Shown piece after piece: positions 1 through 6,679 of a stretch of DNA of 7,302 nucleotides. The stretch covers positions 1-7,302 of the forward strand of contig JAFGSH010000019.1 in assembly GCA_016934695.1 (NCBI GenBank), given 5' to 3'. The stretch's first letter is position 1. Every line of letters starts with the position of its first letter. Below the pieces are notes generated by a model. The model saw only the letters and a list, made by a program, of their open reading frames with translations. It did not search any database and had not been told where the DNA came from. A program made the translations under genes and the position numbers. Origin of the DNA: Deltaproteobacteria bacterium. GTDB taxonomy: Bacteria; Desulfobacterota; Syntrophia; Syntrophales; UBA2210.

Positions 1-1
1 C

Positions 2-574
2 GACCTTGAGATGCTTCTCTCCGGAAAGAAGGGACGGATCCTCGTCACTGCGCGCAGGAAGGAGGAGGGGGGAAACTTCAGAGGAAGCGAGACGGAGCGG
101 ATCGCCCTCCTGCGCCAGGCCGTCCGGATGGGGGCCGACCTGGTCGACGTGGAGCTCGGTACCGACGAGACCCTCACGGCAATGCTGCTCGAAGAAATAC
201 ACCGGGAGGGCAACCATACGAAACTGATTGTTTCTTCACACGATTTCAAGGGGACACCTCCCTATCGGACGTTGCAGGATCTATGCAACCGATGCACCGC
301 ACGAGGAGCCGATATCGTCAAGATTGTCACCTGTGCCGATTCGATGGAAGACAACCTGACAATCCTGCGGCTGATTGCCTGGGCGCGGGAGAAGGGTCAA
401 GATATCATCGCCCTCTGCATGGGTGAAAGGGGAACGATAAGCCGGGTCATGGCCCCCCTTCTCGGGTCGTATCTGACCTTTGCTTCCCTCGGAGAAGGGG
501 AAGAGTCCGCACCGGGGCAGCTCACCGCCCACGAGATGCAGGAGATATTCAGGATACTGGGAAATGAATCGTAA
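2..574 (+). CDS. aroD: 3-dehydroquinate dehydratase, type I (5'-truncated by window edge)
   Basis: This enzyme dehydrates 3-dehydroquinate to 3-dehydroshikimate in the cytoplasm, step 3 of the shikimate pathway, through a Schiff base on a TIM barrel. The reading frame is already open at base 2 and 190 codons are visible. Type I enzymes are usually about 220-250 residues and begin with a strand carrying an 'ElRlD'-like motif, which is missing here, so the true start lies upstream. The ATG at base 11 is probably internal. Visible family motifs are T-A-R-x-K-E-E-G-G-N-F (visible residues 16-26), the catalytic His in SSHDFKGTP (residue 80), the Schiff-base Lys in ADIVKIVT (residue 107), the substrate-binding Arg in MGERGTISR (148) and the PGQ loop (171-173). 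The His-Lys distance of 27 residues equals that of E. coli AroD (H143/K170). The 3' end overlaps aroE by 11 bases in another frame, so the two are separate proteins and not the fused enzyme known from plants. Confidence 0.95.
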   Translation, partial: DLEMLLSGKKGRILVTARRKEEGGNFRGSETERIALLRQAVRMGADLVDVELGTDETLTAMLLEEIHREGNHTKLIVSSHDFKGTPPYRTLQDLCNRCTARGADIVKIVTCADSMEDNLTILRLIAWAREKGQDIIALCMGERGTISRVMAPLLGSYLTFASLGEGEESAPGQLTAHEMQEIFRILGNES

Positions 575-1382
575 TACGATGAGATTTGCACTCTTCGGCA
601 ATCCGGTCGGGCACAGCCTCTCACCCCTAATGCACGGCGCGGCGTTTCGCGAAATGGGGCTCGACGCCTCCTACCGGGCAATTCGGGTGGAAAACGCCCG
701 AGAGATACCGGAGGAGATGAAAAAACGGGACATCACGGGGGCAAGCATTACGATCCCCCACAAGACCGCGATCATGCCGTACCTTGACACAATCAGCGAC
801 AGTGCCGAGCTGATCGGGGCGATAAACACCGTCACACGGGAGGACCACAGGCTCCGGGGGGATAACACCGACTGGACCGGCCTGATCCATGCCCTGAAAG
901 AAAAATCCGATATCGGGGGGAAGCGGGTCGCCGTCCTGGGGGCGGGAGGGGCCGCACGGGCGGCCGTCTACGGCATCCTGCATGAAGGGGGTATTCCCGT
1001 TGTCGTGAACAGAACGGTAGACACGGGACAACAGCTGGCACGGGAATTTGAATGCGATTTTCTTCCTCTTGCGGAGATCGGGACGATTACCGCCGACTGT
1101 CTGATCAACACAACACCCGTGGGAATGTTCCCCGAAACGAAAGAATCCCCGGTGGACAAAGAGATCCTGCCACATTTCGGCTGTATCATGGATATCGTTT
1201 ACAACCCTCTTGAGACGAGACTCCTGAAAGACGCCGCGGCGGCGGGGTGCCGGATCATCTCGGGGGTTGCCATGTTCGTCCATCAGGGGGCCGAGCAGCT
1301 CCGCATATGGATGGGACTGGAGCCTCCCACGGAACTTATGGAACAGGTTGTCCTGGAGAAATTGAGGAATGAGACGAATTAG
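564..1382 (+). CDS. aroE: Shikimate dehydrogenase (NADP+)
   Basis: It reduces 3-dehydroshikimate to shikimate with NADPH, the step after AroD. From the ATG at 564 the protein has 272 residues, normal for AroE. The N-terminal substrate domain shows FGNPVGHSLSP (11-21), ITIPHK with catalytic Lys67, GAINT with Asn88, and GDNTDW with catalytic Asp103. The Rossmann domain has the glycine loop GAGGAARA (126-133) and an NRT motif (149-151) typical of NADP(H) preference. INTTPVGM (181-188) and the HQGA motif near residue 241 complete the family pattern. The start at 564 has AGGA at 551-554, nine bases upstream, and gives an 11-base overlap with aroD. An ATG at 579, just before the conserved RFALFGNP strand, is a possible alternative. 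An in-frame ATG at 480 would add 28 residues unlike the family from inside aroD and is rejected. The 3' end overlaps aroA by 14 bases, which points to translational coupling. Confidence 0.95.
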   Translation: MNRNTMRFALFGNPVGHSLSPLMHGAAFREMGLDASYRAIRVENAREIPEEMKKRDITGASITIPHKTAIMPYLDTISDSAELIGAINTVTREDHRLRGDNTDWTGLIHALKEKSDIGGKRVAVLGAGGAARAAVYGILHEGGIPVVVNRTVDTGQQLAREFECDFLPLAEIGTITADCLINTTPVGMFPETKESPVDKEILPHFGCIMDIVYNPLETRLLKDAAAAGCRIISGVAMFVHQGAEQLRIWMGLEPPTELMEQVVLEKLRNETN

Positions 1383-2634
1383 AACATTGAAAAGACTCGA
1401 CGCGACGGTCAGCGTTCCCGGCTCGAAGAGCTTCACCCAGCGCGCCCTTATCATCGCCTCCCTCGCAGAGGGACGGTCTCTCCTGCATCATGCCCTGATC
1501 TCCGAGGACACAACCCATCTGATGGAGGCCCTCCGCTCCCTCGGCGCCGGCATCCTTGCCTGCGACACCGATATCAGGGTTATCGGCACGGGTGGAGCCA
1601 TGCAGAATCCCGGTAAGACACTGTTCCTGGGGAACAATGGCACTGCCCTGCGGTTTCTCACGACGCTGGCCGCCCTCTCCGAAGGCGAGGTAGTCCTGGA
1701 CGGCAGCGACCGTCTCAGGGAACGGCCGCTGGAACCTCTCATCCATGCCCTTGGGGGGCTGGGAGTTTCCTGTCACAGCGCGAACGGCAACGGCTGTCCT
1801 CCTGTCATCATCGGGGGGGGAACCTTCCGGGGAGGGAGGGCCGTCTTCACCGACGCGCAGAGCAGCCAGTATATTTCTTCCCTCATGATCGGCGCCCCCT
1901 ATGCAGAAGAGGACGTGGCCGTCGAGTTGCGGGGATCGACCGTCTCCCTCCCCTATATCGACATGACCGTTGATGTCATGCATCACTTCGGCGTAAAGGT
2001 CGCACGGGAGGCGGGGGGAAATTACCTCGTGCGGGCGGGACAGCGATACACAGGGGGCGAGTATGTTATCGAAGGGGACGTGTCGAGCGCCTCCTATTTC
2101 TACCTGGCTGCGGCCCTGTGCCGGGGAAGGGTGCGGGTCTTGAACATTCAACCCACCACTATTCAAGGAGATATCGGTCTCCTGGAGATCTTAAAGCGGC
2201 TGGGGTGCGATGTTACGATGGGGGAGAACTGGGTGGAGGTAACGGGGAACACCCTCCATGAAGGCGCATTTCAGTTCGATATGGGTAAAATGCCCGACAT
2301 GGTCCCGACACTCGCCGTCCTTTCCGCCTTCAGATCCGGGCAGACCGTGATTACGGGTGCCTCGCACCTGCGTCTCAAGGAGAGCGACCGGATCGAAGCC
2401 CTCGTCACTGAATTGAACCGGACCGGGATCGACGCCAGAGAGCGTGAAGACGGTCTTGTCATCGAAGGGGGGAATCCGCACGGTGCCCGGATTGAGACGT
2501 ACAACGATCACCGGATCGCCATGAGTTTCGCCGTGGCAGGACTCGCGGCCGAGGGGATGGAAATTAAAAATGAGGCGTGCGTCGGTAAATCCTTCCCGGG
2601 ATTCTGGGATGAGATGGAGGGGCTCTACCCATGA
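1369..2634 (+). CDS. aroA: 3-phosphoshikimate 1-carboxyvinyltransferase (EPSP synthase)
   Basis: It transfers the enolpyruvyl group of PEP to shikimate 3-phosphate, making EPSP. The protein is 421 residues, the usual length for this two-domain fold. Motifs in order are PGSKS (17-21, Lys20), GNNGTALRF (88-96), R-E-R-P (117-120), QSSQ (164-167, shikimate-3-phosphate binding), the catalytic Asp in MPDM (310), LRLKESDR (334-341, PEP-binding Lys and Glu) and YNDHR (378-382). The glyphosate/PEP loop differs from the E. coli GNAGTAMRP form: Asn replaces the Ala after GN, and Phe96 replaces the Pro equivalent to E. coli Pro101. The start at 1369 has GGAG at 1355-1358, ten bases upstream, inside the end of aroE. 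The stop overlaps the aroK start as ATGA. An eight-G run at 1813-1820 lies inside the gene but the frame is intact. Confidence 0.96.
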   Translation: MRRIRTLKRLDATVSVPGSKSFTQRALIIASLAEGRSLLHHALISEDTTHLMEALRSLGAGILACDTDIRVIGTGGAMQNPGKTLFLGNNGTALRFLTTLAALSEGEVVLDGSDRLRERPLEPLIHALGGLGVSCHSANGNGCPPVIIGGGTFRGGRAVFTDAQSSQYISSLMIGAPYAEEDVAVELRGSTVSLPYIDMTVDVMHHFGVKVAREAGGNYLVRAGQRYTGGEYVIEGDVSSASYFYLAAALCRGRVRVLNIQPTTIQGDIGLLEILKRLGCDVTMGENWVEVTGNTLHEGAFQFDMGKMPDMVPTLAVLSAFRSGQTVITGASHLRLKESDRIEALVTELNRTGIDAREREDGLVIEGGNPHGARIETYNDHRIAMSFAVAGLAAEGMEIKNEACVGKSFPGFWDEMEGLYP

Positions 2635-3161
2635 AGAATATCATACTGATCGGCTACCGCTGCACGGGTAAGACGACCGTCGGCAAGAAACTCTCAGAAA
2701 GGCTCGGTCTCCCCTTCATCGACACCGACGGGCTGGTCATGCTGGATACCGGCATGTCGGTCGACGAAATCGTCCGAGAGGGGGGATGGCCCCTCTTCCG
2801 GCAAAAGGAACGGGAGGTGATCAAGGGGCTCTCGTCGGCAGATGATGTCATCATCGCTCCGGGAGGGGGGGCTATCGAAGACCCTCAAAACAGAGAAGTG
2901 CTTCGAAAAAACGGCCTCTTCGTCTGGCTCACTGCCGATGTCGAGATAATCGTGGAACGAATGCGTTCCGATCTGAAGAACACCGATCAGCGCCCTCCCC
3001 TCTCAGGTGGCGACCTCCAGGCGGAGGTGATGGAGATGACACGAAAAAGAGAGCCCGTCTACCGCGAGCTGGCCGATCTCACCATCGACACATCGCACAA
3101 GGACATCGATGAGATTGGCGATGAAATTCAAAGATTTCTGAAAAAAGGAACAGGCTGGTAA
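2631..3161 (+). CDS. aroK: Shikimate kinase (P-loop type)
   Basis: It phosphorylates shikimate at the 3-hydroxyl with ATP and so supplies the substrate of AroA. The 176-residue length fits the bacterial NMP-kinase-like family; archaea use an unrelated GHMP kinase. Visible motifs are the Walker A loop GYRCTGKTT (8-16), DTDG (31-34, shikimate and Mg contact), F-R-x-x-E (56-60), PGGG (77-80, Walker B-like shikimate loop), the lid segment QRPPL (120-124) with its conserved Arg121, and KREPVY (139-144) with the second conserved Arg140. The start shares ATGA with the aroA stop, and a strong GGAGG at 2616-2620 lies ten bases upstream. The aroK and aroL families cannot be told apart from sequence alone; aroK is the neutral choice. 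A seven-G run at 2865-2871 encodes the PGGG loop. Confidence 0.94.
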   Translation: MKNIILIGYRCTGKTTVGKKLSERLGLPFIDTDGLVMLDTGMSVDEIVREGGWPLFRQKEREVIKGLSSADDVIIAPGGGAIEDPQNREVLRKNGLFVWLTADVEIIVERMRSDLKNTDQRPPLSGGDLQAEVMEMTRKREPVYRELADLTIDTSHKDIDEIGDEIQRFLKKGTGW

Positions 3162-3167
3162 CGCTAC

Positions 3168-3174
3168 AAAGGAG
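3168..3174 (+). promoter_or_regulatory. Ribosome binding site of aroC
   Basis: AAAGGAG ends five bases before the ATG at 3180, in the 18-base gap after aroK. It is the only shikimate-gene RBS in the window that does not lie inside the preceding gene, and it supports 3180 as the aroC start. Confidence 0.7.
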
Positions 3175-3179
3175 CAACC

Positions 3180-4232
3180 ATGTCAGGAAACACCATCGGA
3201 ACGTTGTTCAGGGTAACAACCTGGGGAGAATCACACGGAGCTGCCATCGGAGCGATCGTCGACGGCTGTCCACCGCATATTCCTATCACCGAAGGGGACA
3301 TACAGGGGGAACTGGACCGGAGAAGGCCGGGGGGCGGAGCGGGACAATCGCCACGCCATGAAGAAGACCGGGTGGAGATCCTCTCCGGGATCTTCGAGGG
3401 AAAGACGACGGGGACACCCATCTCTTTGATCATACGCAATAAAGACGCCGCGAGCGGTGACTATGACGAGCTCCGCGACCTCTTCAGACCGGGACACGCC
3501 GATATCACCTACCAGAGGAAATACGGGATTCGTGACCACCGGGGAGGCGGCCGTGCCTCCGGCCGCGAGACGGCGGCGCGCGTGGCAGCGGGGGCCGTTG
3601 CCCGGAAGATCATTGACCGGGAAGGGCTCTCTATCGCCGCCTTCACCAGGGAACTGGGGGGAGTCCGTGCGGAGGGAAATGCACTTGATCAGATCGACCG
3701 CAACACCCTCTTCTGCCCCGATCAAGAAGCGGCGCGACGGATGGAGGCCAAAATCGAAGAGGCACGGGCGGCAGGAGATTCCCTCGGCGGGATCGTGGAG
3801 ATCCTCGTCAGGGGGTGCCCCGCGGGTCTGGGAGAGCCGGTATTCGATAAGATCGACGCCGACCTGGCGAAGGCACTGATGGGGATTGGAACCGTCAAGG
3901 GGGTGGAGATCGGCACCGGGTTCGAGGCAGCGAGGATGACCGGCTCCGTATGCAACGATCCCATCACACCGGAGGGGTTCACGACGAACAATGCCGGCGG
4001 AATCCTGGGGGGAATAACCAGCGGCGACGAGATCGTCATCAGGGCGGCCTGCAAGCCGATCCCCTCAATCGAACGGGAACAACAAACGATCGATATCCAG
4101 GGAAATCCGGCAACCATGCTGGTAAAAGGAAGGCATGATGTGTCCGTCATCCCCCGCATCATTCCCGTCTGTGAGGCCATGGTCGCGATTACTCTGGCAG
4201 ACCATCTTTTGAGATACAAGGGGGTATCCTGA
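3180..4232 (+). CDS. aroC: Chorismate synthase
   Basis: It converts EPSP to chorismate by 1,4-elimination of phosphate, using reduced FMN, and is the last common step to the aromatic amino acids, folates and quinones. The protein has 350 residues, close to the usual 350-390. The three family signatures are present: WGESHG (15-20, active-site His19), the basic glycine-rich region with RPGHADIT (103-110, second active-site His106) followed by [11 protein letters not shown] (120-130), and GRHD (317-320) with the downstream IPR and EAM motifs. The N-terminal [16 protein letters not shown] is canonical, which supports the chosen start. The gene ends the shikimate operon. No FMN-reductase domain is fused, so reduced flavin must come from elsewhere, as in most bacteria. 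Confidence 0.97.
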   Translation: MSGNTIGTLFRVTTWGESHGAAIGAIVDGCPPHIPITEGDIQGELDRRRPGGGAGQSPRHEEDRVEILSGIFEGKTTGTPISLIIRNKDAASGDYDELRDLFRPGHADITYQRKYGIRDHRGGGRASGRETAARVAAGAVARKIIDREGLSIAAFTRELGGVRAEGNALDQIDRNTLFCPDQEAARRMEAKIEEARAAGDSLGGIVEILVRGCPAGLGEPVFDKIDADLAKALMGIGTVKGVEIGTGFEAARMTGSVCNDPITPEGFTTNNAGGILGGITSGDEIVIRAACKPIPSIEREQQTIDIQGNPATMLVKGRHDVSVIPRIIPVCEAMVAITLADHLLRYKGVS

Positions 4233-4262
4233 TTTCACGAACAGATGGGAAAAAGCTGTTGC

Positions 4263-4275
4263 CCTTTTAAAAAGG
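4263..4275. promoter_or_regulatory. AT-rich palindrome in the aroC-marR gap (possible operator)
   Basis: In the 98-base gap between aroC and the MarR gene, CCTTTT-A-AAAAGG forms a 13-base perfect palindrome. Just before it, AACAG (4240-4244) and CTGTT (4256-4260) form a weak 5-base stem, followed by GCCCTTTT, which could be a poor terminator for the aro operon. A TACAAT at 4295-4300 resembles a -10 box but has no good -35 partner. MarR proteins commonly bind short AT-rich inverted repeats near their own promoter, so autoregulation is possible. This rests on position and symmetry only. Confidence 0.2.
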
Positions 4276-4330
4276 CCGTGATAAAAGCGGCACCTACAAT
4301 GATCTTCTGTTTTCTGCAGGATGAGCGAAG

Positions 4331-4840
4331 ATGATAGATAATCAGCAAACCACCGATATAACAACCCCGCACGACGGCATCAGGGATATCATTTATCTGA
4401 TCAGGCGCCTGATGCAGGCAGGGTATCTCTATACCAAGGAACTCAACAAAAAATACAATGTCAGTGCACCACAGCTGAACTGTCTGATCGCCCTTTCCGA
4501 GAACGGTCCCCTTCCCCCCTCACAGATAGCGAGGCATATCATGGTCAAGTCCAGTACGGTCACGGGTGTCATCGACAGGCTGGAACAGAAGGAACTGGTG
4601 CGGAGGGTCCGCAATTCACGTGATCGCCGGGTGATCACCATTGAACTGACTGAAGAAGGTGAGCGGCTCGCCCGGAACGCCCCTCCCCCGATTCAGCAGA
4701 AGATCGTGGACGGTCTGAAGGGCCTGTCACCGGAGCAGAGAGAACAGATCCGCCGTAATCTGAATCTCCTTATCGATATGCTTGACGCCGAAGATCTGGA
4801 GCTGGATCTTTCGAACGGTGACTCTCCATCTCCACTCTGA
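4331..4840 (+). CDS. MarR-family winged helix-turn-helix transcriptional regulator
   Basis: This is a small cytoplasmic, probably dimeric DNA-binding regulator of 169 residues. The core shows the MarR pattern: an N-terminal dimerisation helix (about 14-40), a helix ending in S-A-P-Q-L-N (45-50), the HTH LPPSQIARHIMV (61-72) with recognition helix KSSTVTGVIDRLEQK (73-87), then KELVRR and the wing with S-R-D-R-R (96-100) leading to I-E-L-T-E-E-G (104-110). The C-terminal dimerisation helix follows, and the last dozen residues are an acidic, Ser/Pro-rich tail. A single Cys (51) lies beside the HTH. The start has AGGA at 4318-4321, nine bases upstream. The ligand and targets cannot be read from the sequence. 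It lies after aroC and before the C1 gene group, so it could regulate itself, the downstream promoter, or something distant. Confidence 0.9.
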   Translation: MIDNQQTTDITTPHDGIRDIIYLIRRLMQAGYLYTKELNKKYNVSAPQLNCLIALSENGPLPPSQIARHIMVKSSTVTGVIDRLEQKELVRRVRNSRDRRVITIELTEEGERLARNAPPPIQQKIVDGLKGLSPEQREQIRRNLNLLIDMLDAEDLELDLSNGDSPSPL

Positions 4841-4943
4841 GAAAGTGTCTCCCCAAACACATAAGTATTCGATATCAAAAAATTAAAAACCCTCTTATCC
4901 CCGTCGCCCATAATCCTTCCACCAACAAATATCTGAAAAAAGA

Positions 4944-4972
4944 TTGACAGTCGATATATCTTGCTGTAGTAT
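4944..4972 (+). promoter_or_regulatory. Sigma70-like promoter for the C1 gene group
   Basis: TTGACA (4944-4949) is a perfect -35 box, separated by exactly 17 bases from TAGTAT (4967-4972), which matches four of six -10 positions. An A/T-rich stretch just upstream (about 4927-4942, including AAAAAA) resembles an UP element. Transcription would start near 4979 and give a leader of about 70 bases before the ATG at 5048. The spacer contains the palindrome GATATATC (4953-4960), which could be an operator. The surrounding gap, 4841-5047, is much more AT-rich than the flanking genes, contains no convincing ORF or RNA gene, and shows no clear terminator after marR. Confidence 0.65.
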
Positions 4973-5036
4973 TTCTTGTACGAATCATTTTAACTGCAAC
5001 TATCCAACCCTGTATCCCAAGACCCAACGGTGGAGC

Positions 5037-5041
5037 GGAGG
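5037..5041 (+). promoter_or_regulatory. Ribosome binding site that decides the start at 5048
   Basis: GGAGG lies six bases before the ATG at 5048. A GTG at 5030 in the same frame would add six residues, but the GGAGG would then be inside the coding region and no good site precedes it. The ATG is therefore preferred. Confidence 0.7.
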
Positions 5042-5047
5042 CATGTT

Positions 5048-5731
5048 ATGGAGTCAATCTCCGAGATATGCACATATATCCCTTCCCCCGACGAGGGGAT
5101 GTTGGCGAACGTTTTACATGAGCGACATGGACGCCGCCTCCGGCGGTCTCTCGAAAGAGAAGGCGGAAACCTCGGGCAGATGCTCCAGAGATGGATCAAT
5201 CCGCGTCTGAGTTACACGGTCAGAAAAATCGCCTCCACGAGTGACGGGCGGGTCACCCTTCACGATGGAATGATCCTTGAAAGTCCGAAACTGGCACGAA
5301 CCGTTCGCGGCTGTTCCCGTCTCCTCTGCTTTATTGCTACGATCGGTCCCGGCATTGAGAATGTCGTACAGGAGATGTCAAGGCGGCATCGCCTCACTGA
5401 TGGATACGCCCTCGACGCGATCGGCTCCATCATGATCGAAGAGGTGGTCGAGACGTTCCAGAACATGATAAGAGAAAAAACTCACATGACGGGGGAGAAG
5501 GTGACCCTTCGTTTCAGCCCCGGCTATTGTGACTGGCCGGTTACCGAACAGAAAAAACTGTTCGCCCTGGTAGACGCTGACAGGATCGATGTCACCCTTA
5601 CATCGTCCCTTCTCATGTCACCCCGAAAATCGATCTCGGGCGTATTCGGTGTCGGCACTGACATCCACACTCCTTCCTACAATCCCTGCTTCCATTGTCG
5701 CAGAGACGATTGCCCGGCACGAAGAGAGTGA
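5048..5731 (+). CDS. Stand-alone protein like the B12-dependent methionine synthase activation (AdoMet-binding) domain
   Basis: The 227-residue protein resembles the C-terminal reactivation domain of cobalamin-dependent methionine synthase (MetH), which binds AdoMet to re-methylate oxidised cob(II)alamin. What shows this is R-F-S-P-G-Y (155-160), matching the R-x-x-x-G-Y AdoMet motif of E. coli MetH, then W-P-V-T-E-Q-K-K-L-F (163-172) and M-S-P-R-K-S-I-S-G-V (190-199), which corresponds to the MetH segment ending in S-V-S-G. It has no homocysteine-, folate- or cobalamin-binding domain. Stand-alone relatives are known, for example the methionine-synthase-related protein TM0269 of Thermotoga. 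The C-terminus carries C-F-H-C-R-R-D-D-C (214-222), a CX2CX4C cluster absent from E. coli MetH, possibly a metal or Fe-S site. It follows its own promoter and lies 66 bases before metF. The inferred role is reactivation of, or partnership with, a corrinoid methyltransferase; the exact partner is unknown. Confidence 0.8.
   Translation: MESISEICTYIPSPDEGMLANVLHERHGRRLRRSLEREGGNLGQMLQRWINPRLSYTVRKIASTSDGRVTLHDGMILESPKLARTVRGCSRLLCFIATIGPGIENVVQEMSRRHRLTDGYALDAIGSIMIEEVVETFQNMIREKTHMTGEKVTLRFSPGYCDWPVTEQKKLFALVDADRIDVTLTSSLLMSPRKSISGVFGVGTDIHTPSYNPCFHCRRDDCPARRE
5545..5564 (+). repeat. Perfect inverted repeat (7-base stem, 6-A loop) inside the activation-domain gene
   Basis: CGAACAG-AAAAAA-CTGTTCG is a perfect 7-base inverted repeat around six A residues. 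It lies in codons for the family-conserved E-Q-K-K-L-F segment, so the protein sequence may explain much of it. No T tract follows, which argues against an intrinsic terminator. Confidence 0.5.
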
Positions 5732-5797
5732 CCTCGAATACGTTATTTCTGCATACGGCACAATGCCCGAAAAATACAGTTTGAACGGCAAGGCCTT

Positions 5798-6679
5798 ATG
5801 AAGATCAAAGACATCTTGCAAAACAACGGTTCTTCGCTTTCCTTCGAGGTTTTTCCACCCGTCAGGGACGGTACGGCGGATCGCCTTTTCCCCGTCATCG
5901 ACAGACTCGCAGAACTCAATCCCGACTTTATCTCTGTCACGTATGGCGCCGGCGGCAGCACCCATGACATGTCCGTTGAGATAGCCTCGGCCGTGAAAGA
6001 AGCAGGCGCGGCTGAGGTCCTGGCACACCTGACCTGTGTGGAGGCATCGAAGGACGACATTGCATCGGTTCTTGACGAACTAAAAGCTGCAAACATAAAA
6101 AATATCCTGGCACTCCGGGGCGATCCTCCGGCGGGGCAGGATTTTTATGCCCCCCGTGAGGATGGATTCCAGTTCGCCCATGAGTTGGTCACCTTTATTA
6201 GAGGGGATAATCATTTCTGCATCGGGGTAGCCGGGTATCCCGAGGGTCACATGGAAGCGCCTTCTCTGGCGGCGGATATCGGCCATCTCAAGGAGAAGAT
6301 CGACGCCGGTGCCGATTTTGTCATTACCCAGCTTTTTTACGACAACGCGGATTTTTACCGGTTCCGGGATTACGCAACAAAGGCAGGTATCGACATTCCG
6401 ATTATTCCGGGGATATTCCCCATCTTCAGTTACCGGCAGATACGGAAGATTGCCTCGCTCTGCGGGGCTCGTCTCCCGTCATCGCTGGACGAAAAGATCC
6501 GTGAAGCAGGGGACAGAGACGATCTTGTTGAACAGTACGGCATCGAATACGCAACCGCACAGAGCGAGGATCTCCTCAGAAACGGCGTCCCGGGAATCCA
6601 CTTTTACAGTATGAACCGTTGCCGTCATGTGGAGCGGATCGTCCGCGCTCTTCCTTTAGAACGAGGATACGACGCATGA
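5798..6679 (+). CDS. metF: 5,10-methylenetetrahydrofolate reductase
   Basis: This FAD enzyme interconverts 5,10-methylene- and 5-methyl-tetrahydrofolate, linking the C1 pool to methionine synthesis or, in acetogen-like metabolism, to the methyl branch. The 293 residues match the short bacterial TIM-barrel form with no C-terminal regulatory domain. Motifs are SFEVFPP (15-21) with Glu17, equivalent to E. coli Glu28; VTYGAGGST (47-55); A-H-L-T-C (76-80); LALRGDPP (104-111) with Asp109, equivalent to E. coli Asp120; AGYPEGH (145-151); ITQLFYD (176-182), whose Gln178 probably binds folate; PGIFPI (204-209); and GIHFYSMNR (266-274). AAGG at 5790-5793 is a weak RBS only four bases from the ATG. The stop overlaps the next start as ATGA. 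The electron donor (NADH, ferredoxin or a partner such as MetV) cannot be told, and no MetV-like gene is visible next to it. Confidence 0.95.
   Translation: MKIKDILQNNGSSLSFEVFPPVRDGTADRLFPVIDRLAELNPDFISVTYGAGGSTHDMSVEIASAVKEAGAAEVLAHLTCVEASKDDIASVLDELKAANIKNILALRGDPPAGQDFYAPREDGFQFAHELVTFIRGDNHFCIGVAGYPEGHMEAPSLAADIGHLKEKIDAGADFVITQLFYDNADFYRFRDYATKAGIDIPIIPGIFPIFSYRQIRKIASLCGARLPSSLDEKIREAGDRDDLVEQYGIEYATAQSEDLLRNGVPGIHFYSMNRCRHVERIVRALPLERGYDA

Noticed and set aside
480..563. Upstream extension of aroE to an ATG at 480
   Set aside because: The added 28 residues overlap aroD deeply and do not resemble the AroE N-terminus; the ATG at 564 has a suitable AGGA site.
627..1454. 275-codon open frame on the minus strand over aroE
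   Set aside because: It lies antisense to a clearly recognised AroE, shows no family motifs, and is the kind of open frame expected opposite a GC-rich gene.
1336..2166. 276-codon open frame on the minus strand over aroA
   Set aside because: It is antisense to EPSP synthase, whose motifs are intact, and its translation is low-complexity with no recognisable domain.
3231..3725. 164-codon minus-strand frame, and similar frames at 3722-4219, over aroC
   Set aside because: Both are antisense to the complete chorismate synthase and have no independent support.
5030..5047. GTG start six codons before the activation-domain gene start
   Set aside because: The GGAGG at 5037-5041 is ideally placed for the ATG at 5048 and would be internal to the longer form.
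4979..5047. Riboswitch (cobalamin or SAM) in the leader of the C1 gene group
   Set aside because: The predicted leader of about 70 bases is too short for a cobalamin riboswitch, and I see no B12-box or SAM-riboswitch-like helices.
5545..5564. LexA (SOS) box reading of the CGAAC...GTTCG repeat
   Set aside because: The half-sites are ten bases apart instead of the four of the Gram-positive box, it does not fit CTG-N10-CAG either, and it lies inside a coding region far from a promoter.
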